Assembly (NCBI GenBank): GCA_902470345.1
Contig: CABRGB010000063.1
Coordinates: 1-9,698, forward strand
Length of the DNA stretch: 9,698 nt
Direction of reading: 5' to 3'
Source: an uncultured Collinsella sp.
Lineage (GTDB): Bacteria > Actinomycetota > Coriobacteriia > Coriobacteriales > Coriobacteriaceae
In this document: piece after piece, positions 1-6,099 of the stretch
How the letters are laid out: each line of letters opens with the position of its first letter
Numbering within the stretch: position 1 is the stretch's first letter
The notes under the pieces: generated by a model
Seen by the model: the letters and a program-made list of their open reading frames with translations, nothing else
What the model was told of the DNA's origin: nothing
The model's database searches: none
Made by a program: the position numbers and the translations under genes

Positions 1-12
1 CCGAAACTCTCA

Positions 13-87
13 TGGAGCCAGTGACAGGAATCGAACCTGCAACCCACTGATTACAAATCAGTTGCGCTACCGTTGCGCCACACTGGC
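13..87 (-). tRNA. tRNA-Thr (anticodon TGT)
   Basis: Read on the minus strand, this folds into a full cloverleaf: a 7-bp acceptor stem (GCCAGTG with CACTGGC), a D-stem GCGC/GCGC, an anticodon stem ACTGA/TCAGT around loop TTTGTAA, and a T-arm GCAGG-TTCGATT-CCTGT. The anticodon TGT (plus-strand 53-55) reads ACA, so it carries threonine. The discriminator base is T and the terminal CCA is encoded (13-15). A plausible promoter lies about 30 bp upstream. The 3' flank (1-12) is too short to show a terminator or a neighbouring tRNA. tRNA genes often serve as integration sites, but I see no second copy of the 3' end in this window. Confidence 0.96.
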
Positions 88-117
88 ACACTTGGCGCTT
101 TCGCGCGAAGCCAGTTA

Positions 118-146
118 AGAATAAAGGAATTGCGGACGAGGCGCAA
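118..146 (-). promoter_or_regulatory. Candidate promoter of the tRNA-Thr gene
   Basis: On the minus strand a TTGCGC hexamer (141-146) is followed after exactly 17 bp by TATTCT (118-123). They match the sigma70-type consensus at 3/6 and 4/6 positions. The predicted transcript would start about 20-25 bases before the mature tRNA 5' end, a normal leader length. The position and spacing support the call; the -35 match is weak. Confidence 0.45.
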
Positions 147-234
147 CAGGCCACACGGCGTTATGCAAATATGCAAAATCCAGCAACAGCGCGTACCAGG
201 CCCGTTCATTTCTGTCAGTGCGCCCTCAATCTTA

Positions 235-306
235 AAACCCTTCGCCAGAACGAATAGTTTTAATTACAATTGGCTATATAAAACTATTCGTTCTGGCGAA
301 GGGTTT
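235..306. repeat. Perfect 28-bp inverted repeat upstream of the HTH-kinase gene
   Basis: The left arm (235-262) and right arm (279-306) are exact reverse complements over 28 bp, separated by a 16-base AT-rich spacer (263-278). Each arm also contains its own smaller dyad, TTCG-N6-CGAA, at 241-254 and 287-300, whose centres are 46 bp apart. The repeat ends four bases before the start codon of the downstream gene, and that gene's ribosome binding site (GAAGGG, 298-303) is inside the right arm. The simplest reading is a double operator bound by the gene's own helix-turn-helix. If transcription starts left of the repeat, the RNA would instead form a long hairpin that hides the ribosome binding site. 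Confidence 0.93.
265..282 (+). promoter_or_regulatory. Candidate -10 elements inside the inverted-repeat spacer
   Basis: Two -10-like hexamers lie in or at the edge of the spacer between the repeat arms: TACAAT (265-270, 5/6 match) and TATAAA (277-282, 5/6 match). Neither has a good -35 at 16-18 bp, though TTCGCC (241-246) sits 18 bp upstream of the first. A promoter here would start transcription within the right arm, making the palindrome an operator and not an RNA hairpin. This is a tentative placement. Confidence 0.3.
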
Positions 307-310
307 CTCG

Positions 311-1651
311 ATGTTGACTACAAAGGAAGCAGCCGAACTGCTCGGCATCACCCCGCGCAGGGTGCAGGAGCTCATTAAGAACGGCGCGCTGACCGCCCGC
401 AAGGCTTCTGGCGTGTGGCTCATCGACAAAGACAGCGTAGACACGCGACTCCGCTCCGCAACCAAAAGAGGGGGACGGCCTCGTCGTGGGCATGGGAAAA
501 GCGAAGTCGCATTTACTCTCATGAACCGCACGCACGAAGTAGCCCAACTGGTCTACAGCACATCGCGAAAAGACTTTACCCATATCGGCGCCGACATCGA
601 TTACGCCCACGCCCCTATTGGAGTATTTGGCCCTAATAGCCCCATATCGCTCGACTCCTTCCGCATCTGGTGGCGCGGCCGCGGTATCCCGCTCGCACGC
701 ATTGGGCTAGCCTCCCTGCTTGCAGAGGCCGCAGTCGATGTTCCCGATGAACTCGTACAGCGGAATCTTGGCCTCTCCTTATCCGACCAGTATTGGATTA
801 GGCCCCAAGACTCCGGTCTCGCGTGGAAAGATATCAATTTCTTCAATAATGCTTTTGATGACGTCTCGCTAACCATTGCACCCTTCGCCCCAGAGGGCAA
901 GGCAGCTGCTGCAAAGCCCGACAACACCTCGGACGGCAATCTTCAAAAGTACTGGACATGCGAGGATGCCCGTCGAATTCTCCACAAGGCAGGTGCGCAT
1001 CTAAACCAGGAACCTTATAACGAGCTGGTGGCGACTGCACTTCACCGTCGCATCCTAAACGCCTGCGATTATGTGCCTTACTCGCTCGAGGGCACGGGCA
1101 CTTCCGCCCTGAGCATATGCGATGTCTTCTTAACTGATGAAGAAGAGTATGTCCCTGCGTTCTATGTAAACCAGCATGCAAATGCAGACGAGCGACTAAC
1201 CGATTACGAACGGTATGTAGCAAACTGCGAAGAGCTTGGAGCGACAGATATAAAAGACGCCCTTGACCGCATGATCGTGTGCGACGACATCATCGCCAAC
1301 TATGACCGCCATTGGCGTAACTTTGGCCTTGTGCGAAACGTAAACACGCTAGCCTGCAGACCAGCCCCCATCTTCGATTCGGGCTCATCACTCTGGTGCA
1401 ACATATCACTAGAAGAGCTTAGGGCGGGAGAGCACAGTTTTACCAGCGCACAATTTCATTCAAGCCCCGCCAAACAAATGTTGCTCGTCGAGGACATGGG
1501 CTGGTTTAACGGCGACAAACTCGAAGACTTTGTCGACGAGGCGATCGAGATTCTGTCTAAAAACGATGCCCTAGCAGCGAGACTGCCTTATCTAAAAGAG
1601 GCGCTAACGTGGCGCCTCGAAAGAATGATCGACATCGCTGAATGGAGTTAG
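311..1651 (+). CDS. Single-chain HTH-HipA-like kinase (excisionase-type HTH fused to a HipA-fold kinase)
   Basis: This encodes 446 residues. Residues 1-47 form an excisionase/MerR-type helix-turn-helix (LTTKEAAELLGIT...RRVQELIKNGAL...GVWLID). A basic linker follows (about 48-63, RGGRPRRGHGK). Residues 66-200 form an N-lobe-like region with WWRGRGIPLAR (120-130) and LSLSDQYWIRP (155-165), typical of HipA-related kinases. The kinase signatures come next: DGNLQKYW (208-215, putative ATP lysine K213), the catalytic-loop-like DRHWRNFGLV (D332, N337) and the metal-binding PIFDSGSS (D356). HipA enzymes phosphorylate proteins such as aminoacyl-tRNA synthetases; the substrate here is unknown. No separate antitoxin gene is adjacent, and the DNA-binding part is in the same chain, so autoregulation through the repeat at 235-306 is likely but inferred. 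The start ATG has GAAGGG seven bases upstream. Codon use looks less GC-biased than in the operon to the right, which suggests an accessory gene. Confidence 0.85.
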   Translation: MLTTKEAAELLGITPRRVQELIKNGALTARKASGVWLIDKDSVDTRLRSATKRGGRPRRGHGKSEVAFTLMNRTHEVAQLVYSTSRKDFTHIGADIDYAHAPIGVFGPNSPISLDSFRIWWRGRGIPLARIGLASLLAEAAVDVPDELVQRNLGLSLSDQYWIRPQDSGLAWKDINFFNNAFDDVSLTIAPFAPEGKAAAAKPDNTSDGNLQKYWTCEDARRILHKAGAHLNQEPYNELVATALHRRILNACDYVPYSLEGTGTSALSICDVFLTDEEEYVPAFYVNQHANADERLTDYERYVANCEELGATDIKDALDRMIVCDDIIANYDRHWRNFGLVRNVNTLACRPAPIFDSGSSLWCNISLEELRAGEHSFTSAQFHSSPAKQMLLVEDMGWFNGDKLEDFVDEAIEILSKNDALAARLPYLKEALTWRLERMIDIAEWS

Positions 1652-1677
1652 CGAGGCAGCATTGCCCCGCCAACTCC
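1644..1677. terminator. Shared hairpin between convergent genes
   Basis: GGAGTT (1644-1649) pairs with AACTCC (1672-1677). Inside that, GCGAGGCA (1651-1658) pairs with TGCCCCGC (1663-1670) around loop GCAT, with one mismatch on the plus strand that becomes a G-U pair on the minus strand. A 1x1 internal loop (1650/1671) joins the two stems. The hairpin contains the stop codon of the HTH-kinase gene and ends one base before that of the yacP-like gene. There is no T-run on either side, so it is a weak intrinsic terminator at best. It may act bidirectionally or protect the two mRNA 3' ends. Confidence 0.55.
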
Positions 1678-1678
1678 C

Positions 1679-2356
1679 CTACCTCCCGCGCAGGGCCTTG
1701 AGCTTGGCCAGGGCATCGGGGCTCAGGCGGCTGCCCAGAGTCATCTTGATCTGCGGGGCTTCCTCTGCCTCGTGAACGTCGTTATCGATCTGTTTGATCT
1801 CGTCCACCAGCATACGGCTCGAGATGCGCGTAACGCCCTTACCCATGACGACGGCCTGGATCGTGCCGTCGCTCGATACCACGGAGCACGCGCGGCCTTC
1901 CTCGCGCGCCTCGATGCAGAGCTTCTGCACCACGGTATCGGCCGATACGCCCGTCGGCGAAAACTCGATGCGCACGCCGCGGGCCGGCAGGTTGGGGCGC
2001 TCGTTGGAGATATTGCCTGCGCCGTCGAACACGATCACGGCCTCGTAGCGGCCCTGGGCAAAGGCGGCGACGTCGTTGATGAGGGCAGTGCGCGCCATAT
2101 CGTGAACGTCGCTGGAATACGGATCGTCGGAATGGTCGTACACGAGCTTTTCGTAGCGCGGCGTGCAGTGGATCACGTTGTAACCGTCGACCACCAGCAG
2201 CTCGGGCTTGTTGGAGTGCACCGTCGAGACTGGGTCGGCGATAGCCTGCGCAAACGCATTGCCGCCCACGCCGTAGGTCGCGGCCGAAACAATCGGCTTG
2301 GCCGAGCCTTCGCCAAAGCGTTTGGCCTTGGACTTGGCGCGGTTCTTCTTGGACAT
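1679..2356 (-). CDS. yacP: YacP-like NYN-domain ribonuclease
   Basis: This encodes 225 residues. The NYN (PIN-like) nuclease core spans about residues 52-190: LLVVDGYNVIH (D57, N60), VIVFDGAGN (D111), FSPTGVSADTVVQKL (D140) and VVSSDGTIQ (D163), the acidic set expected for a metal-dependent RNase. In Bacillus the homologue YacP/Rae1 is a ribosome-associated endoribonuclease that cuts mRNA in the A site; the same role here is inferred from family and gene order. A basic extension of about 50 residues precedes the core and a charged tail follows it, so the protein is longer than the roughly 170-residue Bacillus form. It is last in the minus-strand operon. Its ATG lies three bases after the rlmB stop, and its ribosome binding site GGAGGAG is inside the end of rlmB, which suggests translational coupling. 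Confidence 0.88.
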   Translation of the reverse strand: MSKKNRAKSKAKRFGEGSAKPIVSAATYGVGGNAFAQAIADPVSTVHSNKPELLVVDGYNVIHCTPRYEKLVYDHSDDPYSSDVHDMARTALINDVAAFAQGRYEAVIVFDGAGNISNERPNLPARGVRIEFSPTGVSADTVVQKLCIEAREEGRACSVVSSDGTIQAVVMGKGVTRISSRMLVDEIKQIDNDVHEAEEAPQIKMTLGSRLSPDALAKLKALRGR

Positions 2357-2359
2357 GCG

Positions 2360-3274
2360 CTACTCCTCCCCCGTGAACTCGCCGGCATTGCGGCGCAGCC
2401 ACTCAAAGCACAGCGCCGTCGTTGCCTGGGCTACATTGAGGCTCTCGGTCATGCCGCGCTGGGGAAGCTTGGTCAAAAAGTCGCATTTCTCGAGCACCAA
2501 GCGCGAGATGCCGTCGCCCTCGGAGCCCATGACGAGCGCCACGCGGCCCTCGAAGGGAGCGTCCCAGCAGCTGCCCTCGGCGTGCTCGGAGGCACCGCCC
2601 ACCCAAAAGCCAGCGGCCTTGAGGTCGTCGAGTGCACGGGCGATATTGGGCACCTGCGCGATAGGCAGGTGCATGACGGCCCCGGCAGAGGTCTTGTAGC
2701 TGCCCACGGTCACGCCGGCGGCGCGCTTGTTGGCAATGATGACACCGGCCGCGCCCACAACCTCGGCAGAGCGCACGATGGCGCCAAAGTTGCCGTCGTC
2801 GGTCACATGGTCGAGCACAACGACAAGCGCCGGACCGTCGCCCGCGCGGTCGAGGATATCGGCAACATCGGCGTAGGGGAAGTTGCCCACCTCGAGCGCG
2901 ATGCCCTGGTGAGCGCCATGGCTCGACAGCGCATCGAGTTGCGCGCGCGGCACATACTTAATGCGGACGCCCGCGGCGTTGAGGTCGTCGACCAGGCGCG
3001 ACAAGGCGGCATCGCGCTCCCCGCCCTCGGCAATGAGCGCGCACTTGATGGGAAAACCAGTGCGCAGCGCCTCGGCGGCTGCACGACGACCTTCGATAAA
3101 CTCGCCCTTGGGAACCTGAACGTTGTCGCGGTTGCGATCGCGCTGCGGACGTGCGGCCTGGGTGCGATCGCACTGGCCCTTGGGAGCGGCAGCGCGGTCG
3201 TTGCGGCGAATCGGACGCGAGCCAGAAGCAGCCTGCTTGCCTCCACGCGGTGCACGCTTGCGATTGTCGGCCAT
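2360..3274 (-). CDS. rlmB: SpoU-family 23S rRNA (guanosine-2'-O)-methyltransferase, RlmB-like
   Basis: This encodes 304 residues. The N-terminal 55 residues are a very basic, low-complexity arm. A substrate-binding L30e-like domain (about 56-130, with EFIEGRRAAAEAL) follows, then the SPOUT catalytic domain (about 148-295). SpoU motif 1 is LDHVTDDGNFGAIVRSA (154-170); motif 2 is VMGSEGDG (248-255); motif 3 is LPQRGMTESLNVAQA (270-284). The family uses S-adenosylmethionine to methylate the ribose of a conserved guanosine in 23S rRNA (G2251 in E. coli). The frame extends ten codons upstream, but AGGAGGT at 3281-3287 lies six bases before the ATG at 3274, which decides the start. It could be another TrmH-group enzyme; position beside cysS and yacP favours RlmB. 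Confidence 0.93.
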   Translation of the reverse strand: MADNRKRAPRGGKQAASGSRPIRRNDRAAAPKGQCDRTQAARPQRDRNRDNVQVPKGEFIEGRRAAAEALRTGFPIKCALIAEGGERDAALSRLVDDLNAAGVRIKYVPRAQLDALSSHGAHQGIALEVGNFPYADVADILDRAGDGPALVVVLDHVTDDGNFGAIVRSAEVVGAAGVIIANKRAAGVTVGSYKTSAGAVMHLPIAQVPNIARALDDLKAAGFWVGGASEHAEGSCWDAPFEGRVALVMGSEGDGISRLVLEKCDFLTKLPQRGMTESLNVAQATTALCFEWLRRNAGEFTGEE

Positions 3275-3280
3275 AAAGCG

Positions 3281-3287
3281 ACCTCCT
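3281..3287 (-). promoter_or_regulatory. Strong ribosome binding site fixing the rlmB start
   Basis: AGGAGGT on the minus strand, six bases before the ATG at 3274-3272. A longer reading starting at 3304 would place this site inside the coding region and has no comparable signal upstream. Confidence 0.85.
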
Positions 3288-3309
3288 AAATACATAACGA
3301 ACAAGAATC

Positions 3310-3408
3310 GACCGTCCGAGCCACGGCACCTTGCCTTTCAATCGTCGGGCATGACCACCAGGTCTATGCCCTCCTCTTTCAAGGCAATCTGCCGCACCTC
3401 GAACGGTC
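3310..3408 (-). other. Candidate structured RNA element between cysS and rlmB
   Basis: The gap between cysS and rlmB can fold on the minus strand into nested stems. GACCGTTCGAG (3408-3398) pairs with CTCGGACGGTC (3320-3310), 11 bp with one G-U. Inside it TGCCG and CGGCA segments (3390-3394 / 3324-3328) pair over 5 bp, TTGCCTT (3387-3381) with AAGGCAA (3337-3331) over 7 bp, and GGGCAT (3371-3366) with ATGCCC (3352-3347) over 6 bp. The tip is GACC-TGGT-GGTC (3364-3353). The element lies between the cysS stop and the rlmB ribosome binding site. I see no T-run, so it is not a plain terminator. It matches no RNA family I recognise. Confidence 0.5.
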
Positions 3409-3416
3409 AACAAATA

Positions 3417-4883
3417 CTAGAGAGTCTTAATACGGGTGCCGGCGGTCGTATCCTCGATGGTGAGGCCCAGGTCCTTGAGCTGGTCGCGAATGGCGTCGGC
3501 CAGATCCCAGTTCTTGGCGGCGCGAGCCTCGGCGCGGGCCTCGAGAATCTTGGCAGCAGCCTCGTCCACGTCGTCGCCCGTGTAGGCGACCAGGCCGGCG
3601 GCAACGCCTAGCAGACCCAGCGGCAGCTCGACCTTGGGCTCGGGGAGCTCAACGCCAAGCGTATCGAGCAGCTCGGCCAGCGTGTCGGCGGCGGCAAGCG
3701 CGGCGGCCTTGTCAGCAGCGTCGCCCGCCTGCTCCAGGTACTGGTTGCATTCGGTCACAAAGCCAAAGACGGCACCCATGGCACCAGCGGTGTTAAAGTC
3801 GTCGTCCATGCACTCCTTAAAGGCGGCACGAGTCTCAGCGGCCTTGGCGGCAAACGCCTCGGCGGCAGCCGCATCGGCATCGGCCGTCGCATGGTTCGCG
3901 GCCCAGCGCAGGTTCTCGACCGTACCGGCGATACGCGTGAGCGAGTTCTCGGCACCCTCCAAGCGCTCCCAAGAAAAATCGAGCGGCGAGCGATAGCTCG
4001 TCTGCAGCATCAGCAGGCGCAGGGCGGCAGCGGAGTGCTGCTCGAGGACCTCGGCCAGCGTAAAGAAGTTGCCGAGCGACTTGGACATCTTCTCACCGTC
4101 TACCAGCAGCATGCCCGTGTGCATCCAGGTGTTGGAGAAGCCCTGGTGCCAGGCGCAGGTGGCCTGGGCGCACTCGTTCTCGTGATGCGGGAAGGCAAGG
4201 TCGGAGCCGCCGCCGTGGATGTCGATCGGGGTGCCCAGGTAACGATGCACCATGGCGGCGCACTCGGTGTGCCAACCGGGACGGCCCTCGCCCCAGGGAC
4301 TCGGCCAGCTGGGCTCGCCGGGCTTGGCGGCCTTCCACAAGGCAAAATCGAGCGGGTCGTTCTTGTCCTCGTTCTCCTCGATACGTGCACCAACCATAAG
4401 GTCATCGATGTTGCGGCCCGAGACCTGGCCATAGTTGGGATCGCTGCGCACGGCAAAGTACACGTCGCCGTTATCGGCTGCGTAAGCGTGGCCCTGCTCG
4501 ATAAGCGTCTTGATCATGGCGATCATGGGGCCGATCTCCTTGGTGGCGCGGGGGCGCACATCGGGATCGAGCACGTTGGCGGCGCGCATGACGCCGATGA
4601 ACTTGTCGGAGAACTCCGTCGCGACCTCGGCAGCTGTACGACCCTGCTCGTTGGCGCGCTTGATGATCTTGTCATCGACATCGGTGAGGTTCTGGGCGAA
4701 CGTGACCTCGTAGCCGCTCGCGATGAGCCAGCGACGAATCACGTCAAAGCTGATGAACGTGCGGGCATTGCCGATGTGGATGTTGTCGTAGACCGTGGGG
4801 CCGCACACGTACATGCGGACCTTGCCGGACTCGATGGGCTGGAACTCTTCCTTTTTATGGGTAGCGCTGTTGTAGATACGCAT
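3417..4883 (-). CDS. cysS: Cysteine--tRNA ligase
   Basis: This encodes 488 residues, about the usual length for the family, and charges tRNA-Cys with cysteine in the cytoplasm. It is a class I synthetase. The HIGH motif appears as HIGN (36-39) in the context CGPTVYDNIHIGNARTF, and KMSKS is at 265-269. The zinc ligands expected from E. coli are present: C27, C208 (WHTECAAM), H233 and E237 (FPHHENE). The C-terminal part (about 320-488) is alanine-rich and helical, with the DALR-like NWDLADAIRDQL segment near 458-469. The ATG at 4883 follows the ispF stop by three bases, and its ribosome binding site AAGGAG overlaps that stop. No T-box leader is present, which fits its internal position in an operon. 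Confidence 0.98.
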   Translation of the reverse strand: MRIYNSATHKKEEFQPIESGKVRMYVCGPTVYDNIHIGNARTFISFDVIRRWLIASGYEVTFAQNLTDVDDKIIKRANEQGRTAAEVATEFSDKFIGVMRAANVLDPDVRPRATKEIGPMIAMIKTLIEQGHAYAADNGDVYFAVRSDPNYGQVSGRNIDDLMVGARIEENEDKNDPLDFALWKAAKPGEPSWPSPWGEGRPGWHTECAAMVHRYLGTPIDIHGGGSDLAFPHHENECAQATCAWHQGFSNTWMHTGMLLVDGEKMSKSLGNFFTLAEVLEQHSAAALRLLMLQTSYRSPLDFSWERLEGAENSLTRIAGTVENLRWAANHATADADAAAAEAFAAKAAETRAAFKECMDDDFNTAGAMGAVFGFVTECNQYLEQAGDAADKAAALAAADTLAELLDTLGVELPEPKVELPLGLLGVAAGLVAYTGDDVDEAAAKILEARAEARAAKNWDLADAIRDQLKDLGLTIEDTTAGTRIKTL

Positions 4884-4886
4884 TCG

Positions 4887-5381
4887 TTACTCCTTAACGG
4901 TTTTCTGTAGCAGGCAGACGGCCCAGGCGCCGATTCCCTCGCCCTGGCCTTCCCAACCGAGCTTTTCGGTCGTGGTGGCGGCGACGCCCACGTTTTCGAC
5001 GTCAACGCCCAGGGCATGGGCAAGGTTGACGCGCATGGCATCGCGGTGCGGGGTAATCTTGGGCTGCTGGCAGGCAATGGTGCAATCGGCATCGACAAAC
5101 TCAAAGCCCAGCTCGCGCGCGTAGTCCATCACGCGAGCGAGCAGCACCATCGAATCAGCACCCTCGTAGGCGGGATCAGTGTCGGGGAATAGCTTGCCGA
5201 TGTCTCCCCCGCGGCAGGCGCCCAGAATGGCGTCGGCCAAAGCGTGCGCGAGCACATCGGCATCCGAGTGGCCCAGCAGGCCGCGCTCGTAGGGAATGTC
5301 GACCCCGCCGATGATACATCGACGCCCCTCCACCAAACGGTGGACGTCGTAGCCGTGGCCAATGCGCAGGTTACTGAACAT
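4887..5381 (-). CDS. ispF: 2-C-methyl-D-erythritol 2,4-cyclodiphosphate synthase
   Basis: This encodes 164 residues, close to the usual 155-165. It converts CDP-methylerythritol 2-phosphate to the cyclic diphosphate with release of CMP, the fifth step of the MEP isoprenoid pathway, as a homotrimer. Zinc ligands D12 and H14 are in GHGYDVHR and H46 is in GHSDADVLAHALADA; DIGKLFPDTDP (60-70) and the nucleotide-binding ATTTEKLG (135-142) are also present. The frame extends 11 codons upstream to 5414, but the family normally begins just before the GHGYDVHR segment, and GAGAGGA lies eight bases before the ATG at 5381. With this start the gene overlaps the end of ispD by 11 bases, a typical coupled junction. 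Confidence 0.97.
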   Translation of the reverse strand: MFSNLRIGHGYDVHRLVEGRRCIIGGVDIPYERGLLGHSDADVLAHALADAILGACRGGDIGKLFPDTDPAYEGADSMVLLARVMDYARELGFEFVDADCTIACQQPKITPHRDAMRVNLAHALGVDVENVGVAATTTEKLGWEGQGEGIGAWAVCLLQKTVKE

Positions 5382-6099
5382 GGGGAAGGTCCTCTCCCTC
5401 GGCCATACGGCCAAGCAGAATCGCGGTTACGGGACGCAGGTCCTCGGGCACCGTCACCTTAAGGTTATCGCGCGGGCTCTGGACACAGCGGACGCGCCCG
5501 CCCATGCGCTCGACCAGCGATGAATCGTCGGTACCGATAAAGCCCTCGGCAATCGCCGCGGCGTGAGCGCGCTTCATGGCGTCGACGCTAAAGATCTGCG
5601 GCGTCTGCGCGGCCCAATAGAGCTCGCGCGGCGGCGTCTCGACGATATTATCGCCGTCGACGATCTTGAGCGTGTCGATCGCGGGCTGACCGCACACGAC
5701 ACCGTCGAGCGAGCGGTCGCCCATGAGCACGTCGATAGCGTGGTCGATGGCCTCGGTCGTAATGAGCGGACGAGCGCCATCGTGGATGGCGACATATTCG
5801 AAACCCGCCGGAACCGCATGCACGCCGGCACGAGTGGAATCCTGACGGGTATCGCCGGCATCGGCAAAGCTGATGGGCGTGTCATAGTCAAACGGGTCGA
5901 TGGCCAGGCGGCGCATCTCGGCACGGCGCTCGGCAGGACAAACCACGACGATGTGGCCGACCTTATCGCTACGATCGAACGCGCGGATGGACCAGCTCAT
6001 GAGCGGACGGCCCGCCACGTTAACGAGCTGCTTGCCGCCGGGATTACCAAAGCGCTGGCCGCTGCCACCGGCAACGACCACGGCGCATACGGGCGCCAT
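5371..6099 (-). CDS. ispD: 2-C-methyl-D-erythritol 4-phosphate cytidylyltransferase
   Basis: This encodes 242 residues. It joins CTP and methylerythritol 4-phosphate to give CDP-methylerythritol, two steps before IspF in the MEP pathway. The nucleotide-binding loop is AGGSGQRFG (10-18) with K23 in GGKQL. AIHDGARPL (104-112), AAQTPQIF (163-170), TDDSSLVE (190-197) and DNLKVTVPEDL (211-221, K214) are the family signatures. Its ATG shares one base with the disA stop (TAATG), so the two genes are probably translationally coupled, and it overlaps ispF by 11 bases. No IspDF fusion: the two enzymes remain separate. Confidence 0.97.
   Translation of the reverse strand: MAPVCAVVVAGGSGQRFGNPGGKQLVNVAGRPLMSWSIRAFDRSDKVGHIVVVCPAERRAEMRRLAIDPFDYDTPISFADAGDTRQDSTRAGVHAVPAGFEYVAIHDGARPLITTEAIDHAIDVLMGDRSLDGVVCGQPAIDTLKIVDGDNIVETPPRELYWAAQTPQIFSVDAMKRAHAAAIAEGFIGTDDSSLVERMGGRVRCVQSPRDNLKVTVPEDLRPVTAILLGRMAEGEDLPHVQ

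Noticed and set aside
164..175. TGCA-N4-TGCA element in the tRNA/kinase intergenic region, resembling the hipBA operators
   Set aside because: The spacer is four bases instead of six and the core differs; probably a chance AT-rich palindrome.
1..310. Prophage or integrative element attachment site at the tRNA-Thr 3' end
   Set aside because: No integrase gene and no second copy of the tRNA 3' end in the window.
1772..3289. Long plus-strand reading frame (505 codons)
   Set aside because: It lies antisense to the yacP-like and rlmB genes, has repetitive His/Ala/Gly/Arg-rich composition typical of GC-rich shadow frames, and shows no domain.
3338..3397. Small minus-strand frame of 19 residues (GTG start) between cysS and rlmB
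   Set aside because: It reads like a plausible peptide but has no ribosome binding site and falls within the nested stems; too short to support.
3891..4910. Plus-strand reading frame (339 codons) opposite cysS
   Set aside because: Antisense to well-supported cysS; its composition reflects high GC at codon positions of the real gene.
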